A program made the position numbers and the translations under genes. A stretch of 64,000 nt of DNA from Arthrobacter sp. B1I2 (lineage in GTDB: Bacteria > Actinomycetota > Actinomycetes > Actinomycetales > Micrococcaceae): NCBI RefSeq assembly GCF_030816485.1, contig NZ_JAUSYC010000001.1:434001-498000 (forward strand). The letters are read 5' to 3'. This document shows, piece by piece, positions 44,306 to 52,455 of the stretch; the first letter of the stretch is position 1, and the number at the start of each line of letters is the position of its first letter. The notes below the pieces were generated by a model. The model was not told the origin of the DNA. It ran no database searches and saw only the letters and a list, made by a program, of their open reading frames with translations.

Positions 44306-44980
44306 CTAAACGTGCTGGCCGAACACGTGCCGGCGGATCCAGGCGTGCATTGCGATGGCGGCTGCGGAGGCCGCGTTGATGGACCGGGTGGAGCCGAACT
44401 GTTCGATGGACAGGGTCGCGACGGCGGCCTGGTGGACTTCCGGCGTCAGGCCCGGGCCCTCCTGCCCGAAGACCAGCACGCAGTCGCGCGGCAGCTCGTA
44501 GGTTTCCAGCGGCACCGAGTCCGGGAAGATGTCGATCCCGATGATCGCCAGCCCTTCGCCCTGCGCCCACTGGACAAAGTCCTCCACGGTGGGGTGGTGG
44601 CGGACGTGCTGGTAGCGGTCGGTGACCATGGCGCCGCGCCGGTTCCACCGCCGTCGGCCGATGATGTGCACCTCTTTGGCGAGGAAGGCATTGGCGGTGC
44701 GAACCACCGTGCCGATGTTCAGGTCGTGCTGCCAGTTCTCGATGGCCACGTGGAAGTTGTGCCGCCGGGAGTCCAGCTCCGCCACGATCGCCTCGTGCTT
44801 CCAGTAGCGGTACTTGTCCAGGACGTTGCGCCGGTCGCCGTCGGCCAGGAGGTCGGGGTCCCAGTGGTCGCCTTCGGGCAGGTCCCCTTCCCAGGGCCCG
44901 ACGCCGACCTCCGCCTTTGCGGCTTCGGCCTCCCCGTGTTCGTGGTGCGGTTCGTCTGGCAGGCCGGGCGTTTGGTTCAC
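44306..44980 (-). CDS. TrmH-family RNA methyltransferase (SpoU fold)
   Basis: A 224-residue SPOUT methyltransferase for 2'-O-methylation of RNA. Motif 1 is NFHVAIENWQHDLNIGTVVR with TANAF, motif 2 LVFGQEGPGLTPEV (about residue 170), and motif 3 RSINAASAAAIAMHAWIRR (about 200). The N-terminal 40 residues are acidic and His-rich, without a fold. The target RNA is unknown. The GTG start lies 6 nt after TAGTGT (minus strand, 44992-44987), suggesting a leaderless mRNA. It is divergent from the HAD gene. Confidence 0.88.
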   Translation of the reverse strand: MNQTPGLPDEPHHEHGEAEAAKAEVGVGPWEGDLPEGDHWDPDLLADGDRRNVLDKYRYWKHEAIVAELDSRRHNFHVAIENWQHDLNIGTVVRTANAFLAKEVHIIGRRRWNRRGAMVTDRYQHVRHHPTVEDFVQWAQGEGLAIIGIDIFPDSVPLETYELPRDCVLVFGQEGPGLTPEVHQAAVATLSIEQFGSTRSINAASAAAIAMHAWIRRHVFGQHV

Positions 44981-45032
44981 CCCTCAACACTAGACTGGAC
45001 CACTGGAGCATTCATCACCGGTGGAGGTAGAC

Positions 45033-45869
45033 GTGGCAGAAGAAGACCAGGTAGCAGCGAACCCCGCGGTTTACCGCAGCGGCCAGGAGATCGAGTGCTG
45101 GCTGACGGACATGGACGGCGTACTGGTCCACGAGAACCAGCCCATCCCCGGCGCAGCGGAACTGATCCAGCGGTGGGTGGATACGTCCAAGCGGTTCCTG
45201 GTGCTGACCAACAACTCCATCTTCACCCCCCGCGACCTCGCTGCCCGGCTGCGCGCGTCCGGCCTGGAGATCCCGGAGGAGAACATCTGGACCTCGGCGC
45301 TGGCCACGGCCCAGTTCCTGAAGGACCAGGTGTCAGCAGGCGGCTCGGAATCCGGGAACCGCGCCTACACCATCGGCGAGGCAGGGCTTACGACGGCGCT
45401 GCACGAGGCAGGCTTCATCCTCACCGACCAGAGCCCGGACTTCGTGGTGCTCGGTGAGACGCGTACCTACTCCTTTGAAGCGATCACCATGGCCATCCGC
45501 CTGATCCTTGCGGGGGCCCGGTTCATCGCCACCAACCCGGATGCCACGGGCCCGTCCAAGGACGGCCCCATGCCCGCCACCGGCGCCATCGCGGCCCTGA
45601 TCACCAAGGCCACCGGCCGTGAGCCGTACATTGTGGGCAAGCCGAACCCCATGATGTTCCGTTCCGCGATGAACCAGATCGACGCGCATTCCGAGACCAC
45701 CGCCATGATCGGTGACCGGATGGACACGGACATCATCGCCGGCATGGAGGCGGGCCTGCACACCGTCCTGGTCCTCAGCGGCATCACGCACAAGGACGAC
45801 ATCGCCGCGTATCCGTTCCGGCCCAACCAGGTGCTGAACTCCGTGGCCGACCTGAAGAACCAGATCTAG
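45033..45869 (+). CDS. HAD-IIA family hydrolase (NagD/PGP-like phosphatase)
   Basis: A 278-residue phosphatase. Motif I WLTDMDGVLVHENQPIPGA (near residue 25), motif II VLTNNS (near 58), the class IIA cap in the middle, the Lys region VGKPNPMMFRSAM (near 203), and motif IV MIGDRMDTDIIAGMEAG (near 228) are all present. The substrate is unknown. I chose GTG 45033 with GGAGG 5 nt upstream; the frame opens at 45021. TAGACT at 44991-44996 is a likely -10. It overlaps the convergent Tat hydrolase gene in a shared CTAG. Confidence 0.88.
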   Translation: MAEEDQVAANPAVYRSGQEIECWLTDMDGVLVHENQPIPGAAELIQRWVDTSKRFLVLTNNSIFTPRDLAARLRASGLEIPEENIWTSALATAQFLKDQVSAGGSESGNRAYTIGEAGLTTALHEAGFILTDQSPDFVVLGETRTYSFEAITMAIRLILAGARFIATNPDATGPSKDGPMPATGAIAALITKATGREPYIVGKPNPMMFRSAMNQIDAHSETTAMIGDRMDTDIIAGMEAGLHTVLVLSGITHKDDIAAYPFRPNQVLNSVADLKNQI

Positions 45870-46906
45870 AAGATGCTCACCCGGGTACCGCCCCGGGGCA
45901 GGGGGAAGAACCCGTCCAGCAGCTCCGTCACCAAGGGCCGGTAGATTTGCGGATTCCAGCCGGGGCTGGCGTGGGCGGGCGCCGCACCGGTGGTCTGCAG
46001 GCCGCTTGAAACCATGTTGTCCTTGAAAACCACGGCCCAGGTTTCCGCTGCGGTTTCGTAGTCCACCGTCTTGTCCTTGGGGTTGCCGATATAGGCCATC
46101 TTTGCTGTTCCCAGCTTCCCGGCGAACTGGCTTCCCTCGAAGTGGTAGATGTACGCGGACTCGGTCTGCACCAGCACGTTTGACGGCGCGATCGGGGACA
46201 GCTGCTCCAGCGTCTGGTTCAGGACCTGGCGCCAGCTCCGTTCGTCCTTGTGGATGATCCGTTCCCCCAGCTCATACCCGCCCCGGAACGTGGACGGGAA
46301 CCTGAAGCCACGCTCGTAAAGGAACACCACGCCGTCGAACCAGCTCTGGTCCAGGACGTCGTGGGCGCTGTAGGGGCTGGAATCCAGGAGGATGAACTGT
46401 ACCTGGACACCGTGCAGGGCAAGGAGCCGGGCGGCCACCTGGGTGGCCAGCATCCCGCCGAAGCTGTGCCCGTAGAAGAACAGCTTGGTGATCTTCTCTG
46501 CGGCGATATAGTCGGTGATCGCGTTGACCACCTCAGTGATGTTCAGCCCCAGGTTGGAATATCCGACGGCGGCGAGCCGGGCGCGCTTGTTCAGCGCCCC
46601 CCGGAGGGTGTTGAGGATCCACTGGGCCTCTTCCCAGCTGGTTTTGTACCCCGGAAACAGGAACCAGCTGGCATCCGGGTAGTAGGCGTCGGCGAAGTCG
46701 TCCGCAACGCGCAGGATTTTGGTGGTCTGGCGCTGTGACTGAACCTCACGGGTCACCAGCATGTCGGCAGCGAGCAGCCCGGAGGCCCCGGCCCCGGCCA
46801 GGAACGTGCGGCGCGAAAAGCGTTTTAGGGCAGCCGCCTCCGCCAGCAGCCGGGCGTGGGAAACCCCGCGCCGGTTCTGCGGACCACTCTCCCCCTCATA
46901 CGGCAC
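45866..46906 (-). CDS. Tat-exported alpha/beta-hydrolase
   Basis: A 346-residue protein. After 30 residues comes a twin-arginine signal (FSRRTFLAGAGASGLLAADM). The mature part is an alpha/beta-hydrolase with nucleophile elbow FYGHSFGGMLATQ (about residue 152), and His near the C-terminus as candidates for the triad. It resembles thioesterase/lipase-type hydrolases; the substrate is unknown. The GTG start lies 6 nt after TACGGT (minus strand, 46918-46913), but AGGAGT in between may also act as a ribosome site. Confidence 0.78.
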   Translation of the reverse strand: MPYEGESGPQNRRGVSHARLLAEAAALKRFSRRTFLAGAGASGLLAADMLVTREVQSQRQTTKILRVADDFADAYYPDASWFLFPGYKTSWEEAQWILNTLRGALNKRARLAAVGYSNLGLNITEVVNAITDYIAAEKITKLFFYGHSFGGMLATQVAARLLALHGVQVQFILLDSSPYSAHDVLDQSWFDGVVFLYERGFRFPSTFRGGYELGERIIHKDERSWRQVLNQTLEQLSPIAPSNVLVQTESAYIYHFEGSQFAGKLGTAKMAYIGNPKDKTVDYETAAETWAVVFKDNMVSSGLQTTGAAPAHASPGWNPQIYRPLVTELLDGFFPLPRGGTRVSIF

Positions 46907-46975
46907 ACTCCTACCGTAAGCCCACCCAATCGTGACGCCGCAACGGGTGGGTGTAACCGTTCGGTGACGCCGGGA

Positions 46976-47596
46976 TCAGCTGGCGGCCTGGCCCTCCGCG
47001 GGCGGAAAGGACGCCAGGGGTGCCTGCTGGCGGCGAAGGACTTCCAGCCCGATGTCGTTGTAGCGGCCCAGAAGCTCAGCCCCGTCCGGCGCTTGCGGGT
47101 TGTCCAGCAAGGCGAAGAGCGCATCGCTGGCTTCCAGGAGCTCTTCGTTCGAATACTCAGCCAGGGGGCGTCCGTGGAGCTCCTCGATCCACATGACGGG
47201 CAGCTGTGGATATTCACCGGCATGGTCCCCGCCGGGGAACAGCTCCCTGATGTCGGGGTCCAGCACCAGTGGCTGTTCGTGGGAGGCATCTCCGGGGGCA
47301 GCGTGGTAGGCGGAAGGCGAAAACTGGAGGGACACTCCCGCTCCTTGCGCTCCTGTCAGCGCATTCGTGTCCAGTGCGTTCAGGTCGCGGCGCAGTCCCG
47401 CCAGGGCGGAGGACTCCACGAGGGCGGCCTGGGCAAGGTTCACACGGATATGGCAGCCAATTCCCATGCGCCGGACACGCCGGATGATATGGATAAGTTG
47501 GGGACGGGAATCACTGTTGAGGCTGCCGCGGACATCGATCCGGACGATGTCTGCAGGGACATCAAGGTTTATTTGTGCGTCTAGGGCGCGGTCCAT
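46976..47596 (-). CDS. STAS-domain protein (anti-sigma-factor-antagonist-like)
   Basis: A 206-residue protein. Residues 8-85 look like a STAS domain (VRIDVRGSLNSDSRPQLIHI, then IRVNLAQAALVESSALAGL), where the Ser of VESSAL sits near the position phosphorylated in SpoIIAA-type proteins. The C-terminal half is acidic, without a recognised domain. The ATG follows GGAG. It lies just downstream of the GAF-ANTAR gene on the same strand, so the two may share a stress-signalling role (inference). Confidence 0.65.
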   Translation of the reverse strand: MDRALDAQINLDVPADIVRIDVRGSLNSDSRPQLIHIIRRVRRMGIGCHIRVNLAQAALVESSALAGLRRDLNALDTNALTGAQGAGVSLQFSPSAYHAAPGDASHEQPLVLDPDIRELFPGGDHAGEYPQLPVMWIEELHGRPLAEYSNEELLEASDALFALLDNPQAPDGAELLGRYNDIGLEVLRRQQAPLASFPPAEGQAAS

Positions 47597-47680
47597 AGGT
47601 ACTCCAAAAGAGGTCTCTATGGCCGACGGCTCAACCTCCGCAAGCGTAACCTCCGGCTGCAGTCCGGCACAAGCCGTGCC

Positions 47681-48448
47681 TTAAAGGCCCTGTCCGCCGC
47701 CTACCTTCCGGGGCTCCTGGTAGTGGGTGTGCGAACCGGTTCCACCTACTGAATCCACCAGTGACTTGGCGACGTCCCGCAGCTTGGTGTTGCTGTTGCT
47801 GGATGCCTCGGTGAGGATCTGCACGGCGGCGTCCTGGCTGCACCGGTTCTGGGCCATGACGATGCCCACCGCGATGTCGATGATGGTCCGCGATTCAAGG
47901 GTGGCCCGGAGGTTCGCAGCGCTGTCAGTGTGCAGCGAAAACCGGACTGCCAGGCGCAGGGCCTGTGAGATTTCGCGCGTAAAGTCCCGCGCCCTCTCTG
48001 CCGCGCCGCCACCGAACTTCCGTGGCACGTCGGAGTAGAGGTTCAGGGCGGCTTTGGCATCCCCCTGCAGCGTGAACGGCAGGGAAAGCACAGAGCGCAG
48101 ACCATGCGACGCCACGGCTGATGCGTAATCGGGGCCCCAGCGGTTCTCCTCGAACAGGTCCGGAACGTACACCTCGCGCTCTTCCTTGGCTGCGGTGAGG
48201 CACGGACCCTGGGAGAGCGCGTATTGGATCTCGTCCACTTCCCGGGCCGAGTCGCTGCTCCAGCCGATGGTGGCTGCCTTTCGGTCGCGAAGCAGCGTGA
48301 TGCCGCACAGGGCATCGTCGCCGTCACCTGCCATCTGGTGTGCAGAGTAACGGGCCAATTCGTTGAGGAAGTCCTCGAAATCCGCGCTTTCCAGAATGAG
48401 ATTCTGGACCTGGTCGGTTGTGCTCAAGGTCTGGTTTGGGGGGAGCAA
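47681..48448 (-). CDS. GAF-ANTAR domain response regulator
   Basis: A 255-residue cytosolic regulator. The GAF domain covers about residues 20-160 (CGITLLRDRKAATIGWSS, QGPCLTAAKEEREVYVPDL, HGLRSVLSLPFTL). The ANTAR RNA-binding domain is about 180-240: LRATLESRTIIDIAVGIVMA then CSQDAAVQILTEASSNSN. ANTAR proteins bind two-hairpin leader RNAs to prevent termination; no such leader is obvious nearby. The frame starts at a TTG without a clear ribosome site, so the exact start is uncertain. Confidence 0.9.
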   Translation of the reverse strand: MLPPNQTLSTTDQVQNLILESADFEDFLNELARYSAHQMAGDGDDALCGITLLRDRKAATIGWSSDSAREVDEIQYALSQGPCLTAAKEEREVYVPDLFEENRWGPDYASAVASHGLRSVLSLPFTLQGDAKAALNLYSDVPRKFGGGAAERARDFTREISQALRLAVRFSLHTDSAANLRATLESRTIIDIAVGIVMAQNRCSQDAAVQILTEASSNSNTKLRDVAKSLVDSVGGTGSHTHYQEPRKVGGGQGL

Positions 48449-48567
48449 GGTGCGTGGTCTCCAAGCAACTGAAAAGTGTTAATGCACATCATAAGTCAGC
48501 GCCTAAAGGCCAGCCAACAGCCAACCGAATGCTACTGCCAGGCCATCGGCCCTGAATGCCGGCGGAA

Positions 48568-49152
48568 CTAGGACAGCCCCAGTTCATCCTTGCCGAACGC
48601 GAACAGGTAGGGAACGCCTGTTTCGGCTTCGATCTTCTCCTTGGCGCCGGTATCGCGGTCCACGATCACGGCCACCGCCACCACGTTGCCGCCGGCTTTC
48701 CGGACGCCCTCTACTGCCGTCAGCGCGGAACCGCCCGTCGTGGACGTGTCCTCCAGGACCAGCACGTTGCGGCCCTCAACCGAAGGGCCCTCCACCTGGC
48801 GGCCCATGCCGTAGGACTTCTGGGCCTTGCGGACCACGAAGGCATCAACGGCCCGGCCGGCGTCAACGGCGGCATGCATCACTGCGGTGCCCACCGGGTC
48901 AGCACCCATCGTCAGCCCACCGGCGCACTCAAACTCGATCCCGGCGTCGTCTGCCAGCGCAAGCATCACCTGGCCCACCAGCTTGGAGGCCTCATGGTGC
49001 AGGGTGATACGGCGGAGGTCGATGTAGTAGTCAGCCTCGGCCCCGCTCGAGAGGATCACCTTGCCGCGGACCACGGCGAGTTCCTTGATCAGTTCGAGCA
49101 GGCGGGCGCGGGCAGCTGCGGTGTCTACCGCAGTGTCTGTGGGCGAAGTCAT
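48568..49152 (-). CDS. pyrE: Orotate phosphoribosyltransferase (internal start within the longer frame)
   Basis: A 194-residue enzyme making orotidine 5'-phosphate from orotate and PRPP in pyrimidine synthesis. LAVVRGKVILSSGAEADYYI at the N-terminus, GGLTMGADPVGTAVMHAA in the middle, and the PRPP loop VLVLEDTSTTGGSALTAVE are typical, as is the length. TAAACT (minus strand, 49165-49160) lies 7 nt before the ATG, so a leaderless mRNA could make PyrE alone even though the frame also continues upstream into a flavin monooxygenase. Confidence 0.85.
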   Translation of the reverse strand: MTSPTDTAVDTAAARARLLELIKELAVVRGKVILSSGAEADYYIDLRRITLHHEASKLVGQVMLALADDAGIEFECAGGLTMGADPVGTAVMHAAVDAGRAVDAFVVRKAQKSYGMGRQVEGPSVEGRNVLVLEDTSTTGGSALTAVEGVRKAGGNVVAVAVIVDRDTGAKEKIEAETGVPYLFAFGKDELGLS

Positions 49153-50460
49153 GGGCTCAAGTTTAGTGGCTGGGCGGACGGTGAGTGGGCGGGCAAAACC
49201 GGGCGCATGCTCGGGGCGGGGCCCGAATGCGACAACGCGCGGCAGCACACGCCTTACCACGGGGTTGTGGCGCAGGATGAAGAAGACCGACCGCTGGATG
49301 GAGAACCTGTTCCGGGCCCCCTTGCCCGTCAGCGTCCGGCCGGACAACCGCCCGGCGAAGAGCGGAACGAACACAAGCCGGTGCATGATGCGCTGCACGG
49401 TTTGGACCACCACTGTGGGCATGCGGCGGCGGCGCTGGATTGCTGCAAGGGTCCTGGTCCGCACATGGCCCCGGCGCAGGTCGGGTGCCAGCCGTTCCGC
49501 GGCGGCCACTGCGTCCTGGATGGCCAGGTTGATCCCCACCCCGCCCACCGGTGACATCGCATGCGCAGCATCCCCGATGCAGAGGAAACCGTCAACATAC
49601 CAGCGCGGCAGGCGGTTGAGTTTAACGTCCAGCCAGTGCAGGTCCTCCACGCTGCGGATGGAATCCACCCGGTCGGCCAGGTCGGGGCGGAGGGCGGCAA
49701 TGCGCTGCCGGAACCGTTCCACGCCCCCTGCCCGGATCCTGGCGTCGGCTCCCTTGGGAGCGAGATAGCCCATCTGGTAGTACTCGGTGCGGTTGAGTGC
49801 GATCACGGCATCCCTGTCCCCGATTGCGGGCACCACACCCGCCACCTCGCCCTGTTCTGAGGCCAGGCGCGGGAGCCTGAACCACCAGGTGTCGAAAGGC
49901 ACCGGATACTCCTTTGCACGCATCCCTGCCGCCTCGCGCAGCACCGAATGCCGGCCGTCCGCGGCCACCACGACCTCGGCGTGCAGCACCTGTTCCACGC
50001 CCGGACCGGTGTCGCCGGTGGCCCGGTAGCGCACACCGGTGACGCGTCCGCCGTCGAACTCCAGGCCTGTGGCCTCAGTTTCCATCAGCAGCGTGAACGT
50101 CGGCTCCGCCGCGGCGGCCGAAGCGAGGAAATCGAGGAAGTCCCACTGGGGCATCATTGCAACGTAGTTGTACGGGGGCTTCAAGGAATCGAATGCCGCA
50201 AGGGTGACCAGCCCGGCTCCAGGGACCGGAATGGCAACGTTGTTCAGCCGGCTTTGCGGCAGGCTGCGGAATCCGGCGCCAAGGCCCAGTTCATCGATCA
50301 GCCTGATGGTGGACGCGTGCACCGTGTCGCCGCGGAAGTCCCGCAGGAAGTCGCGGTGCTTCTCCAGGACCGCCACCTGCACCCCGGCCCGCGCCAGCAG
50401 CAGGCCCAGCATTATTCCCGCCGGGCCCCCGCCCACCACGGCACATCCCGTCCGTTCCAT
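48568..50460 (-). CDS. FAD-dependent monooxygenase joined in frame to orotate phosphoribosyltransferase
   Basis: One uninterrupted frame of 630 codons. Residues 1-420 form a PHBH-type flavin monooxygenase: CAVVGGGPAGIMLGLLLARA, the DG motif VVVAADGRHSVLREAAG, and FLCIGDAAHAMSPVGG with GVGINLAIQDA. The domain ends normally near VVAFGPRPEHAP (about 420). About 16 residues later a complete PyrE begins at an internal ATG (49152). There is no stop between them. Either the cell makes a fusion protein, or a single base or sequencing change removed the monooxygenase stop; both other frames have stops just before the pyrE ATG. The substrate of the monooxygenase part is unknown. Confidence 0.75.
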   Translation of the reverse strand: MERTGCAVVGGGPAGIMLGLLLARAGVQVAVLEKHRDFLRDFRGDTVHASTIRLIDELGLGAGFRSLPQSRLNNVAIPVPGAGLVTLAAFDSLKPPYNYVAMMPQWDFLDFLASAAAAEPTFTLLMETEATGLEFDGGRVTGVRYRATGDTGPGVEQVLHAEVVVAADGRHSVLREAAGMRAKEYPVPFDTWWFRLPRLASEQGEVAGVVPAIGDRDAVIALNRTEYYQMGYLAPKGADARIRAGGVERFRQRIAALRPDLADRVDSIRSVEDLHWLDVKLNRLPRWYVDGFLCIGDAAHAMSPVGGVGINLAIQDAVAAAERLAPDLRRGHVRTRTLAAIQRRRRMPTVVVQTVQRIMHRLVFVPLFAGRLSGRTLTGKGARNRFSIQRSVFFILRHNPVVRRVLPRVVAFGPRPEHAPGFARPLTVRPATKLEPMTSPTDTAVDTAAARARLLELIKELAVVRGKVILSSGAEADYYIDLRRITLHHEASKLVGQVMLALADDAGIEFECAGGLTMGADPVGTAVMHAAVDAGRAVDAFVVRKAQKSYGMGRQVEGPSVEGRNVLVLEDTSTTGGSALTAVEGVRKAGGNVVAVAVIVDRDTGAKEKIEAETGVPYLFAFGKDELGLS

Positions 50461-50535
50461 GCAGTTACGCTACGCCGCGCAACGGGTGCCCGGAACAGTT
50501 GAGGGTTGTTGACACTGCTGGCTAGGCTGGACCAC

Positions 50536-51390
50536 ATGCGCGAACTCCAGGCCAAGATCATTGAAGAAATGGGCGTTCAGCCCCGGATCGATCCCGCAGG
50601 GGAGGTGCGCAAACGCGTCACATTCCTCAAGGAATACCTGAAGGCCACCCACACCAAGGGCTTTGTCCTGGGCATCTCCGGCGGACTGGATTCCTCCCTT
50701 GCCGGAAAGCTTGCACAGCTGGCGGTGGACGAGCTTGAGGCCGAGGGCGTTGAGGCCAACTTCGTGGCCGTCCGCCTGCCGTACGGCGTCCAGCACGACG
50801 AGGAGGACGCCCAGGCGGCCCTGGACTTCATCAAGGCCAAGACGGAATGGACGTTCAACATTTCTGCCGCCGTGGACGGTTTCGAAGATGAGTTCGAGAA
50901 GACGGCAGGTTCCGAAATTTCCGATTTCCACAAGGGCAACACCAAGGCCCGCACCCGGATGATCGCCCAGTACGCGCTCGCCGGGGAATTCAACTACCTC
51001 GTGATCGGCACGGACCACGGCGCCGAATCCGTCACCGGCTTCTTCACCAAGTACGGCGACGGCGGGGCAGACATCCTGCCCCTGTTCGGCCTCAACAAGC
51101 GGCAGAACCGGGCCCTGCTGGCTGAGCTTGGCGCGCCCGCGCGCGTTTGGGAGAAGGTGCCCACCGCCGACCTGCTCGATGACCGGCCGGGCCGTACGGA
51201 CGAGGACGAACTGGGCCTCAGCTACGACCAGATCGACGACTACCTCGAGGGCCGGGAGGTTCCGGACGCCGTTGCGGAGTCGATCGAGCAGAAGTACCTC
51301 CGGACCCGCCACAAGCGCACCGTGCCGGTGAGCATCTTTGACACATGGTGGAAGGACCAGGGCCCGGAGGAGCCCCGCGCGGGCCTGTAA
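50536..51390 (+). CDS. nadE: NAD synthetase, ammonia-dependent
   Basis: A 284-residue enzyme adenylating nicotinate adenine dinucleotide and amidating it to NAD. The ATP-pyrophosphatase loop [15 protein letters not shown] is near residue 45; [39 protein letters not shown] and [18 protein letters not shown] follow. It lacks the nitrilase domain of glutamine-dependent enzymes. TAGGCT (50523-50528) lies 7 nt before the ATG, with TTGAGG 18 bp further upstream, so the mRNA is probably leaderless. Divergent from the monooxygenase-pyrE gene. Confidence 0.95.
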   Translation: MRELQAKIIEEMGVQPRIDPAGEVRKRVTFLKEYLKATHTKGFVLGISGGLDSSLAGKLAQLAVDELEAEGVEANFVAVRLPYGVQHDEEDAQAALDFIKAKTEWTFNISAAVDGFEDEFEKTAGSEISDFHKGNTKARTRMIAQYALAGEFNYLVIGTDHGAESVTGFFTKYGDGGADILPLFGLNKRQNRALLAELGAPARVWEKVPTADLLDDRPGRTDEDELGLSYDQIDDYLEGREVPDAVAESIEQKYLRTRHKRTVPVSIFDTWWKDQGPEEPRAGL

Positions 51391-51429
51391 GCCGGCACCC
51401 GGCGCTGGATTTCCCCACCTTTGGGGAGT

Positions 51430-51469
51430 ACGACGGCGCGTCGCACCAGAAGGGGCGGCGCGCCGTCGT
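51430..51469. terminator. Hairpin between nadE and iclR
   Basis: An 11-bp perfect stem (51430-51440 with 51459-51469) and an 18-nt loop lie 40 bp after nadE, between it and the convergent IclR gene. No T-run follows, so its function as terminator is only likely. Confidence 0.5.
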
Positions 51470-51494
51470 CGTGCGCGGCCAAAGCCGGGGAGAC

Positions 51495-52292
51495 TCAGCG
51501 GGTCCGCCGCCGGCCTGCGCCGCCCCCGCCGATCTGCTGCGTGATCCGGTGTGCCTCCGCCATCAGCAGGCCGCCCAGCTCCTCCTGCCGTTCGGGCTTG
51601 AAGCGCGGTTCGATGCCCGTTAATGACAACGCCCAGGCGGGCTTCCCGGAACGGTCGAACACCGCAGCACCCATCCCCCAGCTTCCCTCCAGGACCAGCC
51701 CGGGATTGACGGAGTAGCCGGCCAGCCGGGTCCGGGCCAGGTTCTTCCGCACCAGCTCGGGAGTGTGGTTTGCGGCAAAGACTCCTGCGTGTTCAGCCCA
51801 GCCGCCCAGCAACTCCTCCTGCTCGCTTTCCGGAAGGAAAGCCATGATGGCCGTCCCCGCCGAGGCGACCCCCAGAGGGAACCTAACGCCCTCGTGCAGG
51901 ACGAAGGAGCGGACCGGGAAGCTTCCCTCCTCGCGCAGCAGGCATACCGTCTCGGTACCACGGCGGATGGAGAAGAAGGCGCTCTCCCCTGTGGCCTGGG
52001 CCAGCCGGCGGAGGCTTGGCCGCGCGATGTCCTCCAAGGGGAACCGTGCCGAAGCGACTGAGCCCATCAGCAGGATCTCCGGGCCCAGCACCCAGTTGCC
52101 CGTGATGGGGTCGTGGTCCAGCAGGCCTTCCACGGCAAGGGAGGTCAGGAGCCGGTGCACCGTGGGGCGCGTCAGCCCCGATTCCCGCACGAGGTCCGCG
52201 AGCGGCACCCCCTCCGCGCTCCGGCCCACCAGCCGCAGCAGCCCGGCGATCCGCATTACCACCTGGGCGCCCTGAACCGGCGTGGCTGCCAT
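51495..52292 (-). CDS. IclR-family transcriptional regulator
   Basis: A 265-residue regulator. The N-terminal winged helix has RIAGLLRLVGRSAEGVPLAD and SGLTRPTVHRLLTSLAVEGL; the effector domain has YDPITGNWVLG-type wing, LRRLAQATGESAFFSIRRGT and GYSVNPGLVLEGSWGMGAAV. The ATG at 52292 has AAAGGAGG upstream. It is divergent from the scoA operon, so it likely controls that operon, with an acyl-CoA or short-chain acid as effector (inference). Confidence 0.92.
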   Translation of the reverse strand: MAATPVQGAQVVMRIAGLLRLVGRSAEGVPLADLVRESGLTRPTVHRLLTSLAVEGLLDHDPITGNWVLGPEILLMGSVASARFPLEDIARPSLRRLAQATGESAFFSIRRGTETVCLLREEGSFPVRSFVLHEGVRFPLGVASAGTAIMAFLPESEQEELLGGWAEHAGVFAANHTPELVRKNLARTRLAGYSVNPGLVLEGSWGMGAAVFDRSGKPAWALSLTGIEPRFKPERQEELGGLLMAEAHRITQQIGGGGAGRRRTR

Positions 52293-52305
52293 AACCCCTC
52301 CTTTG

Positions 52306-52347
52306 TCCACAATATGGATACATTCCACCCTACTGTCCATACTGTAG
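52306..52347. promoter_or_regulatory. Candidate IclR operator boxes
   Basis: Two imperfect palindromes lie in the shared upstream region: TCCA-CAATA-TGGA (52306-52318) and CTAC-TGTCCATACT-GTAG (52330-52347). Both contain GTCCA(C/T), which also occurs in the hairpin at 52412-52432. Confidence 0.45.
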
Positions 52348-52365
52348 GGCGTGCAGTAGTGATTC

Positions 52366-52395
52366 TTGACACTCTCCGCCTTACGCCCGTAGTCT
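52366..52395 (+). promoter_or_regulatory. Promoter of the scoA-atoE-scoB-thiolase operon
   Basis: TTGACA (52366-52371) and TAGTCT (52390-52395) with an 18-bp spacer. The predicted transcript start near 52402 leaves a 5' leader of about 54 nt. Confidence 0.6.
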
Positions 52396-52410
52396 CCAAA
52401 CTCGGATCCC

Positions 52411-52433
52411 CGGCGTCCACTAAGTGGACGCCG
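52411..52433 (+). promoter_or_regulatory. Palindrome in the scoA leader
   Basis: A perfect 10-bp inverted repeat around TAA: GGCGTCCAC-TAA-GTGGACGCC with an outer C-G pair. It lies about 10 nt after the predicted transcript start and 23 nt before the scoA ATG. It could be a downstream operator for the IclR protein (GTCCAC half-sites) or an RNA hairpin. Confidence 0.5.
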
Positions 52434-52455
52434 TCGCGCTCAACGAGGAGACGTC

